Notes under the pieces: model-generated
The model's input: only the letters and a program-made list of their open reading frames with translations
The model's database searches: none
Told to the model about the DNA's origin: nothing
Position numbers and translations under genes: made by a program
Assembly: GCA_028825365.1 (NCBI GenBank)
Contig: JAPKAF010000009.1
Span: forward strand, 1 to 38,499
Reading direction: 5' to 3'
Source: Flavobacteriaceae bacterium
GTDB lineage: Bacteria; Bacteroidota; Bacteroidia; Flavobacteriales; Flavobacteriaceae
DNA: 38,499 nt
Part shown: positions 18,782 through 28,437 of the stretch, in pieces
Layout: every line of letters starts with the position of its first letter
Numbering within the stretch: the stretch's first letter is position 1

Positions 18782-21691
18782 ATGAAAATAAGATACATTC
18801 TTATTTTATCACTTTTATTTAGTCAAGTTAATGGGCAAACATTATCTGACCCACTTTTAGTTGTTGGTGATGAGTACCAAGAAAAATGGGTTGATAGTGT
18901 GTATTCTTCTATGAATTTAGTTCAAAAGGTAGGACAGTTATTTGTTGTTCAAGCCTTTTCTAACAGGGGCATTAGTCACAGTGAAAAAATTTCAAATGAA
19001 ATAATTAATAATGCAATTGGAGGACTTATTTTTTCAAATGGTTCTCCAAAAAAACAAATTAATTTAACTAACGCTTATCAAGATATATCTAATATCCCTC
19101 TGTTAATAGGCATGGATGCAGAGTGGGGGCTAAGTATGCGTTTAGATTCAACCTTTTCTTTTCCATGGAATATGACATTGGGTGCTATAAAAGATGATAT
19201 GCTTATTAAGCAAGTTGGTAGTAGAATTGCAGCTCATTGCAAAAGAATAGGGGTAAACTTCAATTTCGCACCTGTTGTTGATATAAATACAAATCCTAAC
19301 AACCCTATTATAGGTAATAGGTCGTTTGGTGAGAGTGTAGAAAATGTTTCATTGAAATCATTAAATTTCATGAAAGGTCAAGAAGAAATGAATGTTTTAT
19401 CTAGCGCAAAACATTTTCCTGGACATGGAGATACAAGTACAGATTCACATAAAACTTTACCGATTATTAAACATAAAAAGGAAAGGATTTTAAATGTAGA
19501 GTTAAAACCTTTTAAGAATTTAATTAATAACGGCTTAGAGAGTGTTATGATTGCACATTTAGAAGTACCAAGCCTAGAAAAAACAATCGGTCTTCCATCA
19601 ACTTTGTCATATTCAATAGTCACAGAACTTTTAAAAAATGATTTAGGTTTTAAAGGTTTAATTATTACAGATGCATTAGAAATGAAAGGGCTTTCTAGCT
19701 TTAAATCAAAAGGTAATTTAGATATGTTAGCGTTTAAAGCAGGAAATGATGTTTTGTTAATGTCAGAAAATGTTTCTGATGGAATTATTTCCATTATTGA
19801 TGAATACAATAATGGATCTATAAGTGAAAAAAGACTTTCTCACTCTGTAAAAAAAATATTAAAAGCTAAGTATAAAGTTGGGTTAAATAAGAGTTCAGTT
19901 ATTTCAACAATTAATCTAGATAATGATTTAAACAACATTTCGGATAAAATATTAAATGAACAGTTAGTAGAACAATCACTTACTGTAGTGAAAAATAAAG
20001 AAAATATAATTCCAATTACGAACTTAAAAAAGAAGATTGGTTATTTAAGTTTTGGAAATGACTCTGGAGAGTATTTTTTCTCGTATTTAAATAAGTATTC
20101 AAAAGTTGATGAGCTTATAAACGTAAACCTTGAAAACTCTTATAACATTATATCTGAATACAACACTATTATAATTGGAGTTCATGCTAATAGTAAGACA
20201 CCATGGAAGAGTTATAAAATAAATAAAAAAGAGATTAATTTAATTAACCATATAGCCAAAAAGGTCGATGTAATTATAAATGTATTTGGGAGTCCTTATA
20301 CTTTAAAACCTTTTAAAAGTATAAGACCTATTAAAGGAGTTATAGTTTCATATCAAAATTCAAGAATATTTCAACAAAAATCTGCTCAACTTATATTTGG
20401 AGCATTAAATTCTAACGGAGCATTGCCTGTTAGTGTGGGCAAATTGTTCGATGTTGGAGATGGAATTAAAATAAAACAGATAAACAGACTTTCATATGGA
20501 ACTCCTGAATCTGTTTCTATGAGTTCTATTAAATTAAGAAAGATTGACTCTTTGGCTAACATAGCAATTGACTCATTAATGACGCCTGGCTTACAGCTAT
20601 TGATTGCTAAGGACGGCAGAGTTATTTACGATAAAAACTTTGGTTATTTAACTTATGATAAAAAAACAAAAGTAAAAAATAATACAATCTATGATTTAGC
20701 TTCATTAACTAAAATACTGGTTACATTACCGATAGTAATGAAGCTAGTTGAAACTGGCACTATTAACCTAGATACAAAGCTTAAAGAAATATTACCAAGT
20801 TATGTAGATTCAAATAAATCTAATATAACTATTAAAGAAATGTTGTCTCATTATTCAAATTTAAAATCTTGGATACCATTTTATAAATCAACTCTTGATA
20901 GTGTTACTAAAAAACCTAAAAATTTATATTATAATAGTGTTTACAGTAATAAACATAATATTAAAGTAACTGATAACTTATACTTATTATCTTCTTATAA
21001 AGACAGTATAAATAATTTAATTAAAAATAGTGAACTAAATAAAGAGAAATATAGATATAGTGATTTGCCATACTATATACTTAAAAAGTATATTGAAGAT
21101 TATTATTCTAATGATTTGTCAAGTTTAATAAATTCACAATTATTTAATGAAATAGGATTGCCCAAAACATCTTATTATCCTAAAGAGATTACTTCAACTA
21201 ACAATATAGCTCCAACAGAAATTGACAATTACTTTAGATTTGGAGAAATCAGAGGAACCGTTCATGATATGGGAGCAGCTATGCAAGGGGGTATTGGTGG
21301 ACATGCAGGATTATTCAGTAACGCAAATGATGTTGCTAAGATTATGCAAATGTATTTACAAGATGGTCTATATGGAAATAAGGAATATTTCAATAAATCA
21401 ACTATAGATTTATTTAATAAGTGTTACTATTGTGAAGATGACAATAGGCGAGGAGTTGGTTTCGATAAACCTCAAATAGAAGGAGATGGTCCAACATGTG
21501 GGTGCATTTCTATGCAGAGTTTTGGTCATTCAGGTTGGACAGGAACTTATACATGGGCTGATCCTGAAGAAAAAATAGTTTATGTTTTCTTGTCAAATAG
21601 ATCTTATCCTGAATCTAAGGAAAACAAATTATTGAAATACAATATTAGAACGGACATTCAGAAACTGATTTATGAATCAATAATAAAATAA
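18782..21691 (+). CDS. GH3 beta-N-acetylglucosaminidase fused to class C beta-lactamase-type serine hydrolase
   Basis: A 969-residue two-enzyme protein with signal peptide (MKIRYILILSLLFSQVNGQ). The N-terminal GH3 domain, about 35-370, carries the NagZ signature KHFPGHGDTSTDSH near residue 210 and the nucleophile Asp in LIITDALEMKG near 297. A GH3 C-terminal-like part follows to about 580. The C-terminal domain, about 600-960, is a penicillin-binding-protein/class C beta-lactamase fold with SLTK (S-x-x-K) near 641, YSD near 760 and GHSGWTG near 917. The pairing suggests an exported enzyme that removes GlcNAc from cell-wall fragments and hydrolyses a peptide or ester bond. This architecture is recurrent in Bacteroidota. 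It sits 5 bases upstream of bshA and downstream of an amidase, which supports cell-wall turnover. Confidence 0.9.
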   Translation: MKIRYILILSLLFSQVNGQTLSDPLLVVGDEYQEKWVDSVYSSMNLVQKVGQLFVVQAFSNRGISHSEKISNEIINNAIGGLIFSNGSPKKQINLTNAYQDISNIPLLIGMDAEWGLSMRLDSTFSFPWNMTLGAIKDDMLIKQVGSRIAAHCKRIGVNFNFAPVVDINTNPNNPIIGNRSFGESVENVSLKSLNFMKGQEEMNVLSSAKHFPGHGDTSTDSHKTLPIIKHKKERILNVELKPFKNLINNGLESVMIAHLEVPSLEKTIGLPSTLSYSIVTELLKNDLGFKGLIITDALEMKGLSSFKSKGNLDMLAFKAGNDVLLMSENVSDGIISIIDEYNNGSISEKRLSHSVKKILKAKYKVGLNKSSVISTINLDNDLNNISDKILNEQLVEQSLTVVKNKENIIPITNLKKKIGYLSFGNDSGEYFFSYLNKYSKVDELINVNLENSYNIISEYNTIIIGVHANSKTPWKSYKINKKEINLINHIAKKVDVIINVFGSPYTLKPFKSIRPIKGVIVSYQNSRIFQQKSAQLIFGALNSNGALPVSVGKLFDVGDGIKIKQINRLSYGTPESVSMSSIKLRKIDSLANIAIDSLMTPGLQLLIAKDGRVIYDKNFGYLTYDKKTKVKNNTIYDLASLTKILVTLPIVMKLVETGTINLDTKLKEILPSYVDSNKSNITIKEMLSHYSNLKSWIPFYKSTLDSVTKKPKNLYYNSVYSNKHNIKVTDNLYLLSSYKDSINNLIKNSELNKEKYRYSDLPYYILKKYIEDYYSNDLSSLINSQLFNEIGLPKTSYYPKEITSTNNIAPTEIDNYFRFGEIRGTVHDMGAAMQGGIGGHAGLFSNANDVAKIMQMYLQDGLYGNKEYFNKSTIDLFNKCYYCEDDNRRGVGFDKPQIEGDGPTCGCISMQSFGHSGWTGTYTWADPEEKIVYVFLSNRSYPESKENKLLKYNIRTDIQKLIYESIIK

Positions 21692-21696
21692 AGATT

Positions 21697-22821
21697 ATGA
21701 TTATAGGAATTGTATGCTATCCAACATATGGAGGAAGTGGAGTAGTAGCTACTGAGCTTGGTTTAGAGTTAAGTAAAAGAGGTCATGAAGTTCATTTTAT
21801 AACTTATAATCAACCTGTTAAATTAAATTTATTTAATAATAACATTCATTATCATGAAGTGATTGTTCCTGATTACCCTTTATTCCACTATCAACCATAT
21901 GAATTAGCCCTTTCTAGCAAGATTGTTGATATGGTTCAGTTACATAAAATTGAAATTCTTCATGTCCATTACGCTATACCTCATGCTTATGCGGCTTACA
22001 TGTCAAAACAGATGCTAAAGACTAAAGGCATAGATTTACCTATAGTCACGACCTTACACGGAACAGATATAACATTAGTAGGTAGTCATCCTTATTACAA
22101 GGCTGCAGTAGAGTTTAGTATTAATAACTCTGATGCAGTGACCTCAGTTTCCGAAGACTTGAGAAGTGATACTATGAATTTGTTTAATATTGAGAAAAAA
22201 ATAGAAGTAATACCAAACTTTGTAGATTTAGAAAAATACAATCATTTACATGAAAATTGTGAAAGAGGTATTTTAGCAAATGAAGACGAGAAAATAATTA
22301 CTCACATCAGTAATTTTAGAAAAGTTAAGAGAATAGATGATATTATAAACTCATTTAACTTAATAAACAATAAAATTAACTCAAAATTAATATTACTAGG
22401 AGATGGTCCTGAGAGAATAAAGGCTGAAAAATTATGTGATGAATTAAATTTAAATGATAAGGTATTGTTTTTAGGTGCTTCTAATGAAACTGCAAAAATA
22501 TTATGTCTCAGCGATATATTTATATTAGCGTCAACTACAGAAAGTTTTGGGTTAGTAGCCCTAGAAGCCATGGCTTCGTCTGTCCCTGTTGTATCTACTA
22601 ATTCAGGTGGCCTTCCTGAGGTTAACTTAAATGGATTCTCTGGTTATCTTTCAGACGTAGGTGATATTAATCAGATGTCTAAAAATGCAATAAAAATTTT
22701 AAAAGATCCTGATAACTTGATTAAATTTAAAAAGAATGCAAAAATTCAAGCTAATAAGTTTGATGTACATAATATTGTACCTAGTTATGAGGACATATAC
22801 AGAAGGACTTTAGCAATATAA
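21697..22821 (+). CDS. bshA: N-acetyl-alpha-D-glucosaminyl L-malate synthase BshA
   Basis: The first enzyme of bacillithiol synthesis, joining UDP-GlcNAc and L-malate. It is a 374-residue GT4 (GT-B fold) glycosyltransferase, the usual BshA length. The N-terminal glycine loop PTYGGSGVVATELGLEL at 8-24 and the HYAIPHAYAAYM segment are BshA-like. The nucleotide-sugar site has the GT4 E-x7-E pair in ESFGLVALE at about 282-290 and NSGGLPEV after it. bshB and bshC are not in the window, so bacillithiol production is inferred from this gene alone. The start ATG is 5 bases after the GH3-serine hydrolase stop, so transcription is probably shared, although BshA acts in the cytoplasm and the upstream enzyme is exported. 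Confidence 0.93.
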   Translation: MIIGIVCYPTYGGSGVVATELGLELSKRGHEVHFITYNQPVKLNLFNNNIHYHEVIVPDYPLFHYQPYELALSSKIVDMVQLHKIEILHVHYAIPHAYAAYMSKQMLKTKGIDLPIVTTLHGTDITLVGSHPYYKAAVEFSINNSDAVTSVSEDLRSDTMNLFNIEKKIEVIPNFVDLEKYNHLHENCERGILANEDEKIITHISNFRKVKRIDDIINSFNLINNKINSKLILLGDGPERIKAEKLCDELNLNDKVLFLGASNETAKILCLSDIFILASTTESFGLVALEAMASSVPVVSTNSGGLPEVNLNGFSGYLSDVGDINQMSKNAIKILKDPDNLIKFKKNAKIQANKFDVHNIVPSYEDIYRRTLAI

Positions 22822-22842
22822 TAACCATTAAATATTTTTATT

Positions 22843-24225
22843 ATGAAAAGAAAAGACTTTTTAAAAATTTCTGCTAGCGCTGCCATGTTTTTAGGCGTTT
22901 CCCCAAAAACCATGTCTTCTCAAGCTGATAATCTTGACTATTTAAATAATGATTATACTAATGATGGATCTTGTATAGATTTAAAACATGAACCAATTAG
23001 TAATGTTAAAATTGGTATAATTGGTTTAGGGAATAGAGGTAGTGTTTTGATTCAAATGTTTGATTATTTAATAAAAAATAATTTATCTAAAGTTGTTGCT
23101 TTATGTGATTTAGATGATAATAATATTGATAAAAACTTAAAGTATTTAAAAACAATTCAAGAACACACTCCAGACGTATACAGAGGTAGGGAAGATTCTT
23201 GGAAGGAATTAGTCAAAAGAGATGATATAGATTTAGTAATTGTCGCTACTCCATGGGATACTCACACAGAAATGTGTATTTACTCTATGCAGAATGATAA
23301 GCATGTTGCGTGTGAAGTACCAATAGCTAATAATTTAGAAGATTGTTGGAAGATAATTGAAGTTGCAGAATCGACTAAAAAGCATTGTATGATGATGGAG
23401 AACTGTTGTTTTAACAATGAAGAGCTGTGGTTATTAAATATGATAGATAAGGGTGTTTTCGGCAGTGTTAATCATGCAGAAGGTGCTTATATTCATGATC
23501 TAAGAAAACACATGTTAGATGATGAATATTATCATAATCAATGGAGAGTAAAACATCATCAAAAAAGAAATGGAAATTTATACCCTACTCATGGTCTAGG
23601 ACCAGTTTGTTCCTATATGGATATCGGTAGAGGAGATAACTTCAATCATTTAGTTTCTATGAGTTCAAGAGAAGAGTCGTTAAGTATTGCTGCGGAATCA
23701 ATAAAGAGCGATTTTCAAAATTTCTCTTGTGGTGATATGAATACTACTTTGATTAAAACTAATATGGGTAAAACAATCAAACTTCAATTTGATGTTCATA
23801 CAGGTAGACCTTATACAAGATTAAATAATGTAAACGGAACAAAAGCTACCCATCAAGGATATCCATCAAAATTATTCATCAATAATCCTGAGTTACAGTG
23901 GGGTCACAGTTGGTTAAATCAAGACGAGTACAAGAAATATAGAGATTTATACAATCACCCTCTTTGGGATAAAATGGAAAATGAAATATCTAAAAATCAG
24001 GTAGGCCACGGAGGTATGGATTTCGTTATGATATATAGAATTATAAGATGTTTAAATAAAGGGCTGCCACTTGATATAAATGTTTATGACAGTGTTATGT
24101 GGAGTTCAATAATACCTCTTTCAGAGATATCTGTACTTAATGAGAGTAAAACTATTAAAATCCCAGATTTTACAGCTGGAAAGTGGAAGACTTTGAGGAA
24201 ATCTGAACTCTTGAGAGTTATTTAA
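22843..24225 (+). CDS. Gfo/Idh/MocA oxidoreductase, GH109 (alpha-N-acetylgalactosaminidase-like)
   Basis: 460 residues. The N-terminus MKRKDFLKISASAAMFLG resembles a Tat signal, but the usual twin arginine is Arg-Lys here. The NAD-binding Rossmann motif GIIGLGNRGSVL is at about 58-70. The C-terminal part has the GH109 hallmarks MMMENCCFN, VNHAEGAYIHDLR, NGNLYPTHGLGPVC and YMDIGRGD...LVSMSS. GH109 enzymes hydrolyse alpha-linked GalNAc through an NAD-dependent oxidation-elimination mechanism. Substrate here is unproven, since many Bacteroidota paralogues exist. It lies 21 bases after bshA, the last plus-strand gene of the run, and is convergent with dld with only 24 bases between stops. The Arg-Lys change makes export through Tat uncertain. 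Confidence 0.85.
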   Translation: MKRKDFLKISASAAMFLGVSPKTMSSQADNLDYLNNDYTNDGSCIDLKHEPISNVKIGIIGLGNRGSVLIQMFDYLIKNNLSKVVALCDLDDNNIDKNLKYLKTIQEHTPDVYRGREDSWKELVKRDDIDLVIVATPWDTHTEMCIYSMQNDKHVACEVPIANNLEDCWKIIEVAESTKKHCMMMENCCFNNEELWLLNMIDKGVFGSVNHAEGAYIHDLRKHMLDDEYYHNQWRVKHHQKRNGNLYPTHGLGPVCSYMDIGRGDNFNHLVSMSSREESLSIAAESIKSDFQNFSCGDMNTTLIKTNMGKTIKLQFDVHTGRPYTRLNNVNGTKATHQGYPSKLFINNPELQWGHSWLNQDEYKKYRDLYNHPLWDKMENEISKNQVGHGGMDFVMIYRIIRCLNKGLPLDINVYDSVMWSSIIPLSEISVLNESKTIKIPDFTAGKWKTLRKSELLRVI

Positions 24226-24249
24226 AAAATGATTTTAATTAGGTATATA

Positions 24250-25941
24250 CTATTTCCAGTTTTTAAATTTACTTGTTTTACCTATTCCTGGATTAAATCC
24301 ATTTGTTGGGTCTAATTCTTTATAAAAATTCGAAAGCGAAGGTTTTGCAAAGTATTCATGGCCAACATTATGTTCAGCTGGATACTCAGCTCCTCTAGCA
24401 TCAAAACTTTTTAATAGTTTCTCTTTCAACAGTTTAGTATCTACTCCTTTTTTAACTATATAATTTTGATGTAAAACATGACAGAATAAGTGGCCGTAAT
24501 ATAGTTTTAACTCTATCAAATCATCGATTTCTGGAGGTAATTTCTCAAACCAATCTTTTTCATTTCTTGGAAAAGCGATATCCATAGACATCATCTCTCC
24601 AGTCTTACTAGAGTTAATAGAATGATAACGATTTAATGCACTAGCCGCTACAAAACGATGCAAAATCGCTTTTTTAGCTTCTTTTTTAGTGCACTCAAAA
24701 AAACTTCCTTCATTTTTAGCAAAAAACTTATCGAAATATATTTTCGCTTCATCAATACCTTCGTCTGACATTTCTATTATCCAGTGGTGCTCATACTTAT
24801 CTCTAAACTGCTCCATTCTTTTAGGTAAATGGTTGGGCCAAAAGTTACTTAGAAACTGCATTAGCCTATCAGAAAACTTATCAGGAAGGAATATGAATTT
24901 ATTAGAAAGACGATCAACTTTTCGTTTTATTTCAAACAACTTTGGAATAAAGCTTGGCCCCATTTTATCAATAGCAATAAAAGTATCTTTACTATATTTT
25001 TTTGCAGCATCATAACAGTCTCTATGTACGTACTCACCCGATGTTGGGAGGTGTTTAAACTTAGATAATATTTCTTTACGAATTTTACCTAACACATAAG
25101 AGCTATTAGTACCAACATAAAATACCTGTTGACGCTTTGGAATCGGATAAGTATCTAATCGTACAGCGAAGACAGCAATTTTACCCGCACACCCTGAAGC
25201 GCCATGTAAGCGTCGTCCATCAGCATTATATCTTGCAGGTGTAGAAGCTTCAACATCTCGTACACGTTCTTGATACTCGTTATCAGAGGCTAATTTATCT
25301 GAAAAAAGTATATTGTCTTTATTGTAATTATGCGTTTGTAAATTAGTTAAAATCTCAGTAGGTGAATTCCCTAGATCAATACCTATATCATTTACTAATA
25401 CTAAATCACCGTTTGTATTTATCTGTGCATAAATTGAAAGTTCTGTGTACGCTGGGCCTCTTTTTACAAGTGCTCCACCTGAATTATTACATACACCTCC
25501 AACTATTGAAGCACCTATACAAGATGAACCTATAACTGAATGTGGCTCTCTTCCATAAGGAGCTAACTTGTTTTCTAGTCCAAATAAAGTACTTCCTGAA
25601 AATCCAATAATTTGTTTGCCTTCATTTATAATTTGTATACTATTTACACGCATTGTATTAATAATAACAATAGGTCGATCGTAATCATTACCATCAGGTG
25701 TAGATCCCCCAGTTAGACCTGTATTAGCAGCTTGCATAATAACTATAACATCAGCACTTACACAAAGCTGAAGAATTTTCCAAATCTCAAGTAAAGTTGC
25801 TGGCTTAGCTACCGCTAGTGCCTCTCCTGATCCATACCTCCAACCATTACAATAATGTTCTTTACTCCACTCTGTAGTAAGAATATACTTGTCTCCTGTA
25901 ACAGATTTTAAATCACTAATAAAATCACTTTCAAAACTCAT
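24250..25941 (-). CDS. dld: Respiratory (quinone-linked) D-lactate dehydrogenase, E. coli Dld type
   Basis: An FAD enzyme that oxidises D-lactate to pyruvate and passes electrons to the quinone pool. The 563 residues compare with about 571 for E. coli Dld. The FAD-binding PCMH domain has MQAANTGLTGGSTPDGNDYDR and YGREPHSVIGSSCIGAS with CNNSGGALVKRGPAYTE, and a distinct Dld membrane-binding region follows from about 260 to 540. The tail is EYPAEHNVGHEYFAKP...DPTNGFNPGIGKTSK. As far as I recall these blocks are nearly identical to the gammaproteobacterial enzyme. No lactate permease or regulator lies beside it; it stands alone between a convergent GH109 gene and the divergent aroC. Codon use looks like that of its neighbours, so any transfer would be old. 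Confidence 0.95.
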   Translation of the reverse strand: MSFESDFISDLKSVTGDKYILTTEWSKEHYCNGWRYGSGEALAVAKPATLLEIWKILQLCVSADVIVIMQAANTGLTGGSTPDGNDYDRPIVIINTMRVNSIQIINEGKQIIGFSGSTLFGLENKLAPYGREPHSVIGSSCIGASIVGGVCNNSGGALVKRGPAYTELSIYAQINTNGDLVLVNDIGIDLGNSPTEILTNLQTHNYNKDNILFSDKLASDNEYQERVRDVEASTPARYNADGRRLHGASGCAGKIAVFAVRLDTYPIPKRQQVFYVGTNSSYVLGKIRKEILSKFKHLPTSGEYVHRDCYDAAKKYSKDTFIAIDKMGPSFIPKLFEIKRKVDRLSNKFIFLPDKFSDRLMQFLSNFWPNHLPKRMEQFRDKYEHHWIIEMSDEGIDEAKIYFDKFFAKNEGSFFECTKKEAKKAILHRFVAASALNRYHSINSSKTGEMMSMDIAFPRNEKDWFEKLPPEIDDLIELKLYYGHLFCHVLHQNYIVKKGVDTKLLKEKLLKSFDARGAEYPAEHNVGHEYFAKPSLSNFYKELDPTNGFNPGIGKTSKFKNWK

Positions 25942-26073
25942 TTAAACATCTATAAAACACTGGTTCATATTCAATTAAAGTAATATTCTAAAATTAAATA
26001 TAATTTAATATATTATTGCATTATTTTCTGTTTTAATTTTAATAATCTATTTTTACTTTTTAATCTGAAATTT

Positions 26074-27138
26074 ATGTCAGCTAACACATTTGGAAACATA
26101 TTTAAACTAACCTCATTTGGAGAGTCTCATGGACTTGCATTAGGTGGTGTTATTGATGGTTGTCCAGCCGGATTAAAAATTGATTTTGATAAAATAAACT
26201 ACGAATTACAAAGAAGAAAACCTGGTCAATCAAAAATTGTTACACAAAGAAAAGAAGATGACGAAGTAGAATTTTTATCTGGAATTTTTGAAGGAATAAC
26301 TACTGGTACTCCAATTGGATTTGTTATTAAAAACTCCAATCAAAAATCAAAAGATTATGATCATATAAAAAATGTATTTAGACCTAGTCACGCTGACTTT
26401 ACTTATGAAAAAAAGTATGGATTAAGAGACTATAGAGGTGGAGGTAGAAGTTCTGCTAGAGAAACTGTTTGTAGAGTTGTAGCTGGCGCTGTAGCAAAGC
26501 AATTAATCAATGATATTAAAATCACTGCTTATACTTCATCTGTTGGTGATATTAAACTCAATAAGGATTATTCTGATTTAGATTTAAATAATGTAGAAAA
26601 CAATTCTATTAGATGTCCAGATGAACCTACAGCAATTCGTATGATTGAGAAGATTAAGGACATAAAAAAAAATGGAGATACTATAGGTGGTGTTATAACA
26701 TGTGTAATTAAAAATGTACCTGTAGGTCTTGGTGAACCAGTTTTTAATAAGTTGCACTCAGAACTTGGAAGAGCTATGTTAACTATTAATGCTGTAAAAG
26801 GATTCGAGTTCGGTAGTGGTTTTAAAGGAACATTATTAAAAGGTAGTGAACATAACGATTTATTTAATGAAGATAATACTACTTCTACAAATAACTCTGG
26901 TGGTATTCAAGGAGGTATAAGTAACGGTATGGATATCTATTTTAATATTGCTTTTAAACCTGTAGCAACTATTATGCAAAAACAGACTACAATTAATACA
27001 GATAATAAAGAGATAACCATGATGGGTAAAGGGAGGCATGATCCTTGTGTTTTGCCAAGAGCAATTCCTATTGTTGAGTCCATGGCTGCATTAGTTATTG
27101 CAGATTATATGCTTTTCTCTAGATTAAATAAATTATAA
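26074..27138 (+). CDS. aroC: Chorismate synthase
   Basis: Converts 5-enolpyruvylshikimate 3-phosphate to chorismate with reduced FMN, the last shared step of aromatic amino-acid synthesis. It has 354 residues, the normal length. Conserved blocks are [19 protein letters not shown] at 13-31, RRKPGQS at about 47-53, the [16 protein letters not shown] loop at about 120-132, GGVITC and [12 protein letters not shown], and the C-terminal [17 protein letters not shown]. The start ATG at 26074 follows a 132-base AT-rich gap shared with dld, in which I could not find a convincing promoter. The symporter gene begins 2 bases after its stop. Confidence 0.97.
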   Translation: MSANTFGNIFKLTSFGESHGLALGGVIDGCPAGLKIDFDKINYELQRRKPGQSKIVTQRKEDDEVEFLSGIFEGITTGTPIGFVIKNSNQKSKDYDHIKNVFRPSHADFTYEKKYGLRDYRGGGRSSARETVCRVVAGAVAKQLINDIKITAYTSSVGDIKLNKDYSDLDLNNVENNSIRCPDEPTAIRMIEKIKDIKKNGDTIGGVITCVIKNVPVGLGEPVFNKLHSELGRAMLTINAVKGFEFGSGFKGTLLKGSEHNDLFNEDNTTSTNNSGGIQGGISNGMDIYFNIAFKPVATIMQKQTTINTDNKEITMMGKGRHDPCVLPRAIPIVESMAALVIADYMLFSRLNKL

Positions 27139-27140
27139 AT

Positions 27141-28430
27141 ATGAAAAAAATGGCTTTACATTGGAAGATTTTAATTGGAATGGTTTCAGGTGTTTTATTT
27201 GGTGTATTAATGCTCAATATTAACGGGGGGGATTTATTCGTCAATAATTGGGTTAAACCCCTAGGGACTATTTTTGTAAAGCTTTTAAAATTGATTGCTA
27301 TTCCTTTAATCTTAGCTTCTTTAATAAAAGGCATTTCTGATCTTAAGGATATATCAAAGTTTAAAACAATTGGTTCCAAAACAATTATTACATATGTCGT
27401 AACAACAGTTGTTGCAATATCAATTGGACTAATCTTAGTAAATGTAATTAACCCTGGTTCAGGCATTTCTAGTGAAACTGTAGAAAGATTAACAGCTACA
27501 TATTCTGAAAGTAGTGGAGTTCAATCAAAATTGGCTGAAGCTAATAATCAAATTCAAAGTAGTCCTTTGCAATTTTTAGTAGATACTGTTCCAGATAATG
27601 CATTTAAAGCAATGTCTAATAATTCATTAATGTTACAGGTGATATTTTTCACTATATTTTTAGGGATTAGCATGCTTTTGATTGGAGAAGAAAAATCAAA
27701 ACCTCTTAAATCATTTTTCGATTCACTAAACTATGTTGTATTAAAGATGGTTGATTTAATTATGAAGACAGCTCCTTATGCTGTGTTTGCACTACTTGCT
27801 AGTGTAATAACTTCTTCTAATGATCCAGATCTTTTATTAGCACTACTAAAGTATAGTGGAGTTGTATGTCTAGGTCTATTTATTATGATACTCTTTTATT
27901 GCACAGTAGTCTACTTTTTCACTAATTCTAATCCTTTAGTTTTCTTAAAAAAAATTAGTCCTGCGCAGCTTTTAGCTTTTTCAACTAGTAGTAGTGCTGC
28001 AACCTTACCATTAACAATGGATAGAGTTGAAAATCATATTGGTGTTGATAAGGAAGTTTCTAGTTTTGTCCTTCCTGTTGGAGCTACAATTAATATGGAC
28101 GGAACAAGCTTATATCAAGCTGTTGCAGCTGTATTTATAGCACAAGCTTTAGAATTTGATTTAACTCTAGCAGATCAACTGACAATTGTATTAACGGCCT
28201 TACTTGCTTCCATAGGAAGCGCAGCAGTTCCAGGTGCTGGTATGGTAATGCTTGTAATAGTTTTAGAATCAATTGGTTTTCCATCAGACAAACTAGCCAT
28301 AGGTTTAGCTTTAATTTTTGCTGTAGATAGACCATTAGATATGTGTAGGACAGTTGTTAATGTTACAGGTGATGCTGCTGTATCTATGATAGTAGGACGC
28401 TCTGTTGGTAAGTTTAAAGGAATCAAATAA
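27141..28430 (+). CDS. Dicarboxylate/amino acid:cation symporter (DAACS, GltP/DctA family)
   Basis: A 429-residue inner-membrane secondary transporter that takes up glutamate, aspartate or C4-dicarboxylates with H+ or Na+. Eight hydrophobic stretches plus the two hairpins of the family are recognisable. The serine-rich hairpin SSSAATLPLTMD is near residue 283, the NMDGTSLYQ cation/substrate motif near 318, the second hairpin around GSAAVPGAGM near 353, and VDRPLDMCRTVVNVTGDA near 395-412. The Asp and Arg in that last block are typical of substrate-binding residues. It lies 2 bases after aroC. Which substrate and which cation cannot be told from the sequence alone. Confidence 0.92.
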   Translation: MKKMALHWKILIGMVSGVLFGVLMLNINGGDLFVNNWVKPLGTIFVKLLKLIAIPLILASLIKGISDLKDISKFKTIGSKTIITYVVTTVVAISIGLILVNVINPGSGISSETVERLTATYSESSGVQSKLAEANNQIQSSPLQFLVDTVPDNAFKAMSNNSLMLQVIFFTIFLGISMLLIGEEKSKPLKSFFDSLNYVVLKMVDLIMKTAPYAVFALLASVITSSNDPDLLLALLKYSGVVCLGLFIMILFYCTVVYFFTNSNPLVFLKKISPAQLLAFSTSSSAATLPLTMDRVENHIGVDKEVSSFVLPVGATINMDGTSLYQAVAAVFIAQALEFDLTLADQLTIVLTALLASIGSAAVPGAGMVMLVIVLESIGFPSDKLAIGLALIFAVDRPLDMCRTVVNVTGDAAVSMIVGRSVGKFKGIK

Positions 28431-28437
28431 CTTTATA

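Noticed and set aside
19378-19809. 143-codon open frame on the minus strand inside the GH3 domain
   Set aside because: Shadow of a real coding frame, with low-complexity S/L/K composition and no motifs.
24689-25015. 108-codon open frame on the plus strand inside dld
   Set aside because: Mirror of the conserved Dld membrane-binding region; no motif or start signal.
27119-27466. 115-codon open frame on the minus strand over the symporter start
   Set aside because: Antisense to the transporter helices, which explains its hydrophobic look.
28135-28426. Two short minus-strand open frames in the symporter 3' part
   Set aside because: Overlapping each other and antisense to the conserved hairpin region.
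28405-28437. TTG 28405 as start of ung
   Set aside because: Inside the symporter gene; TTG 28438 gives a normal N-terminus and leaves the symporter stop upstream.
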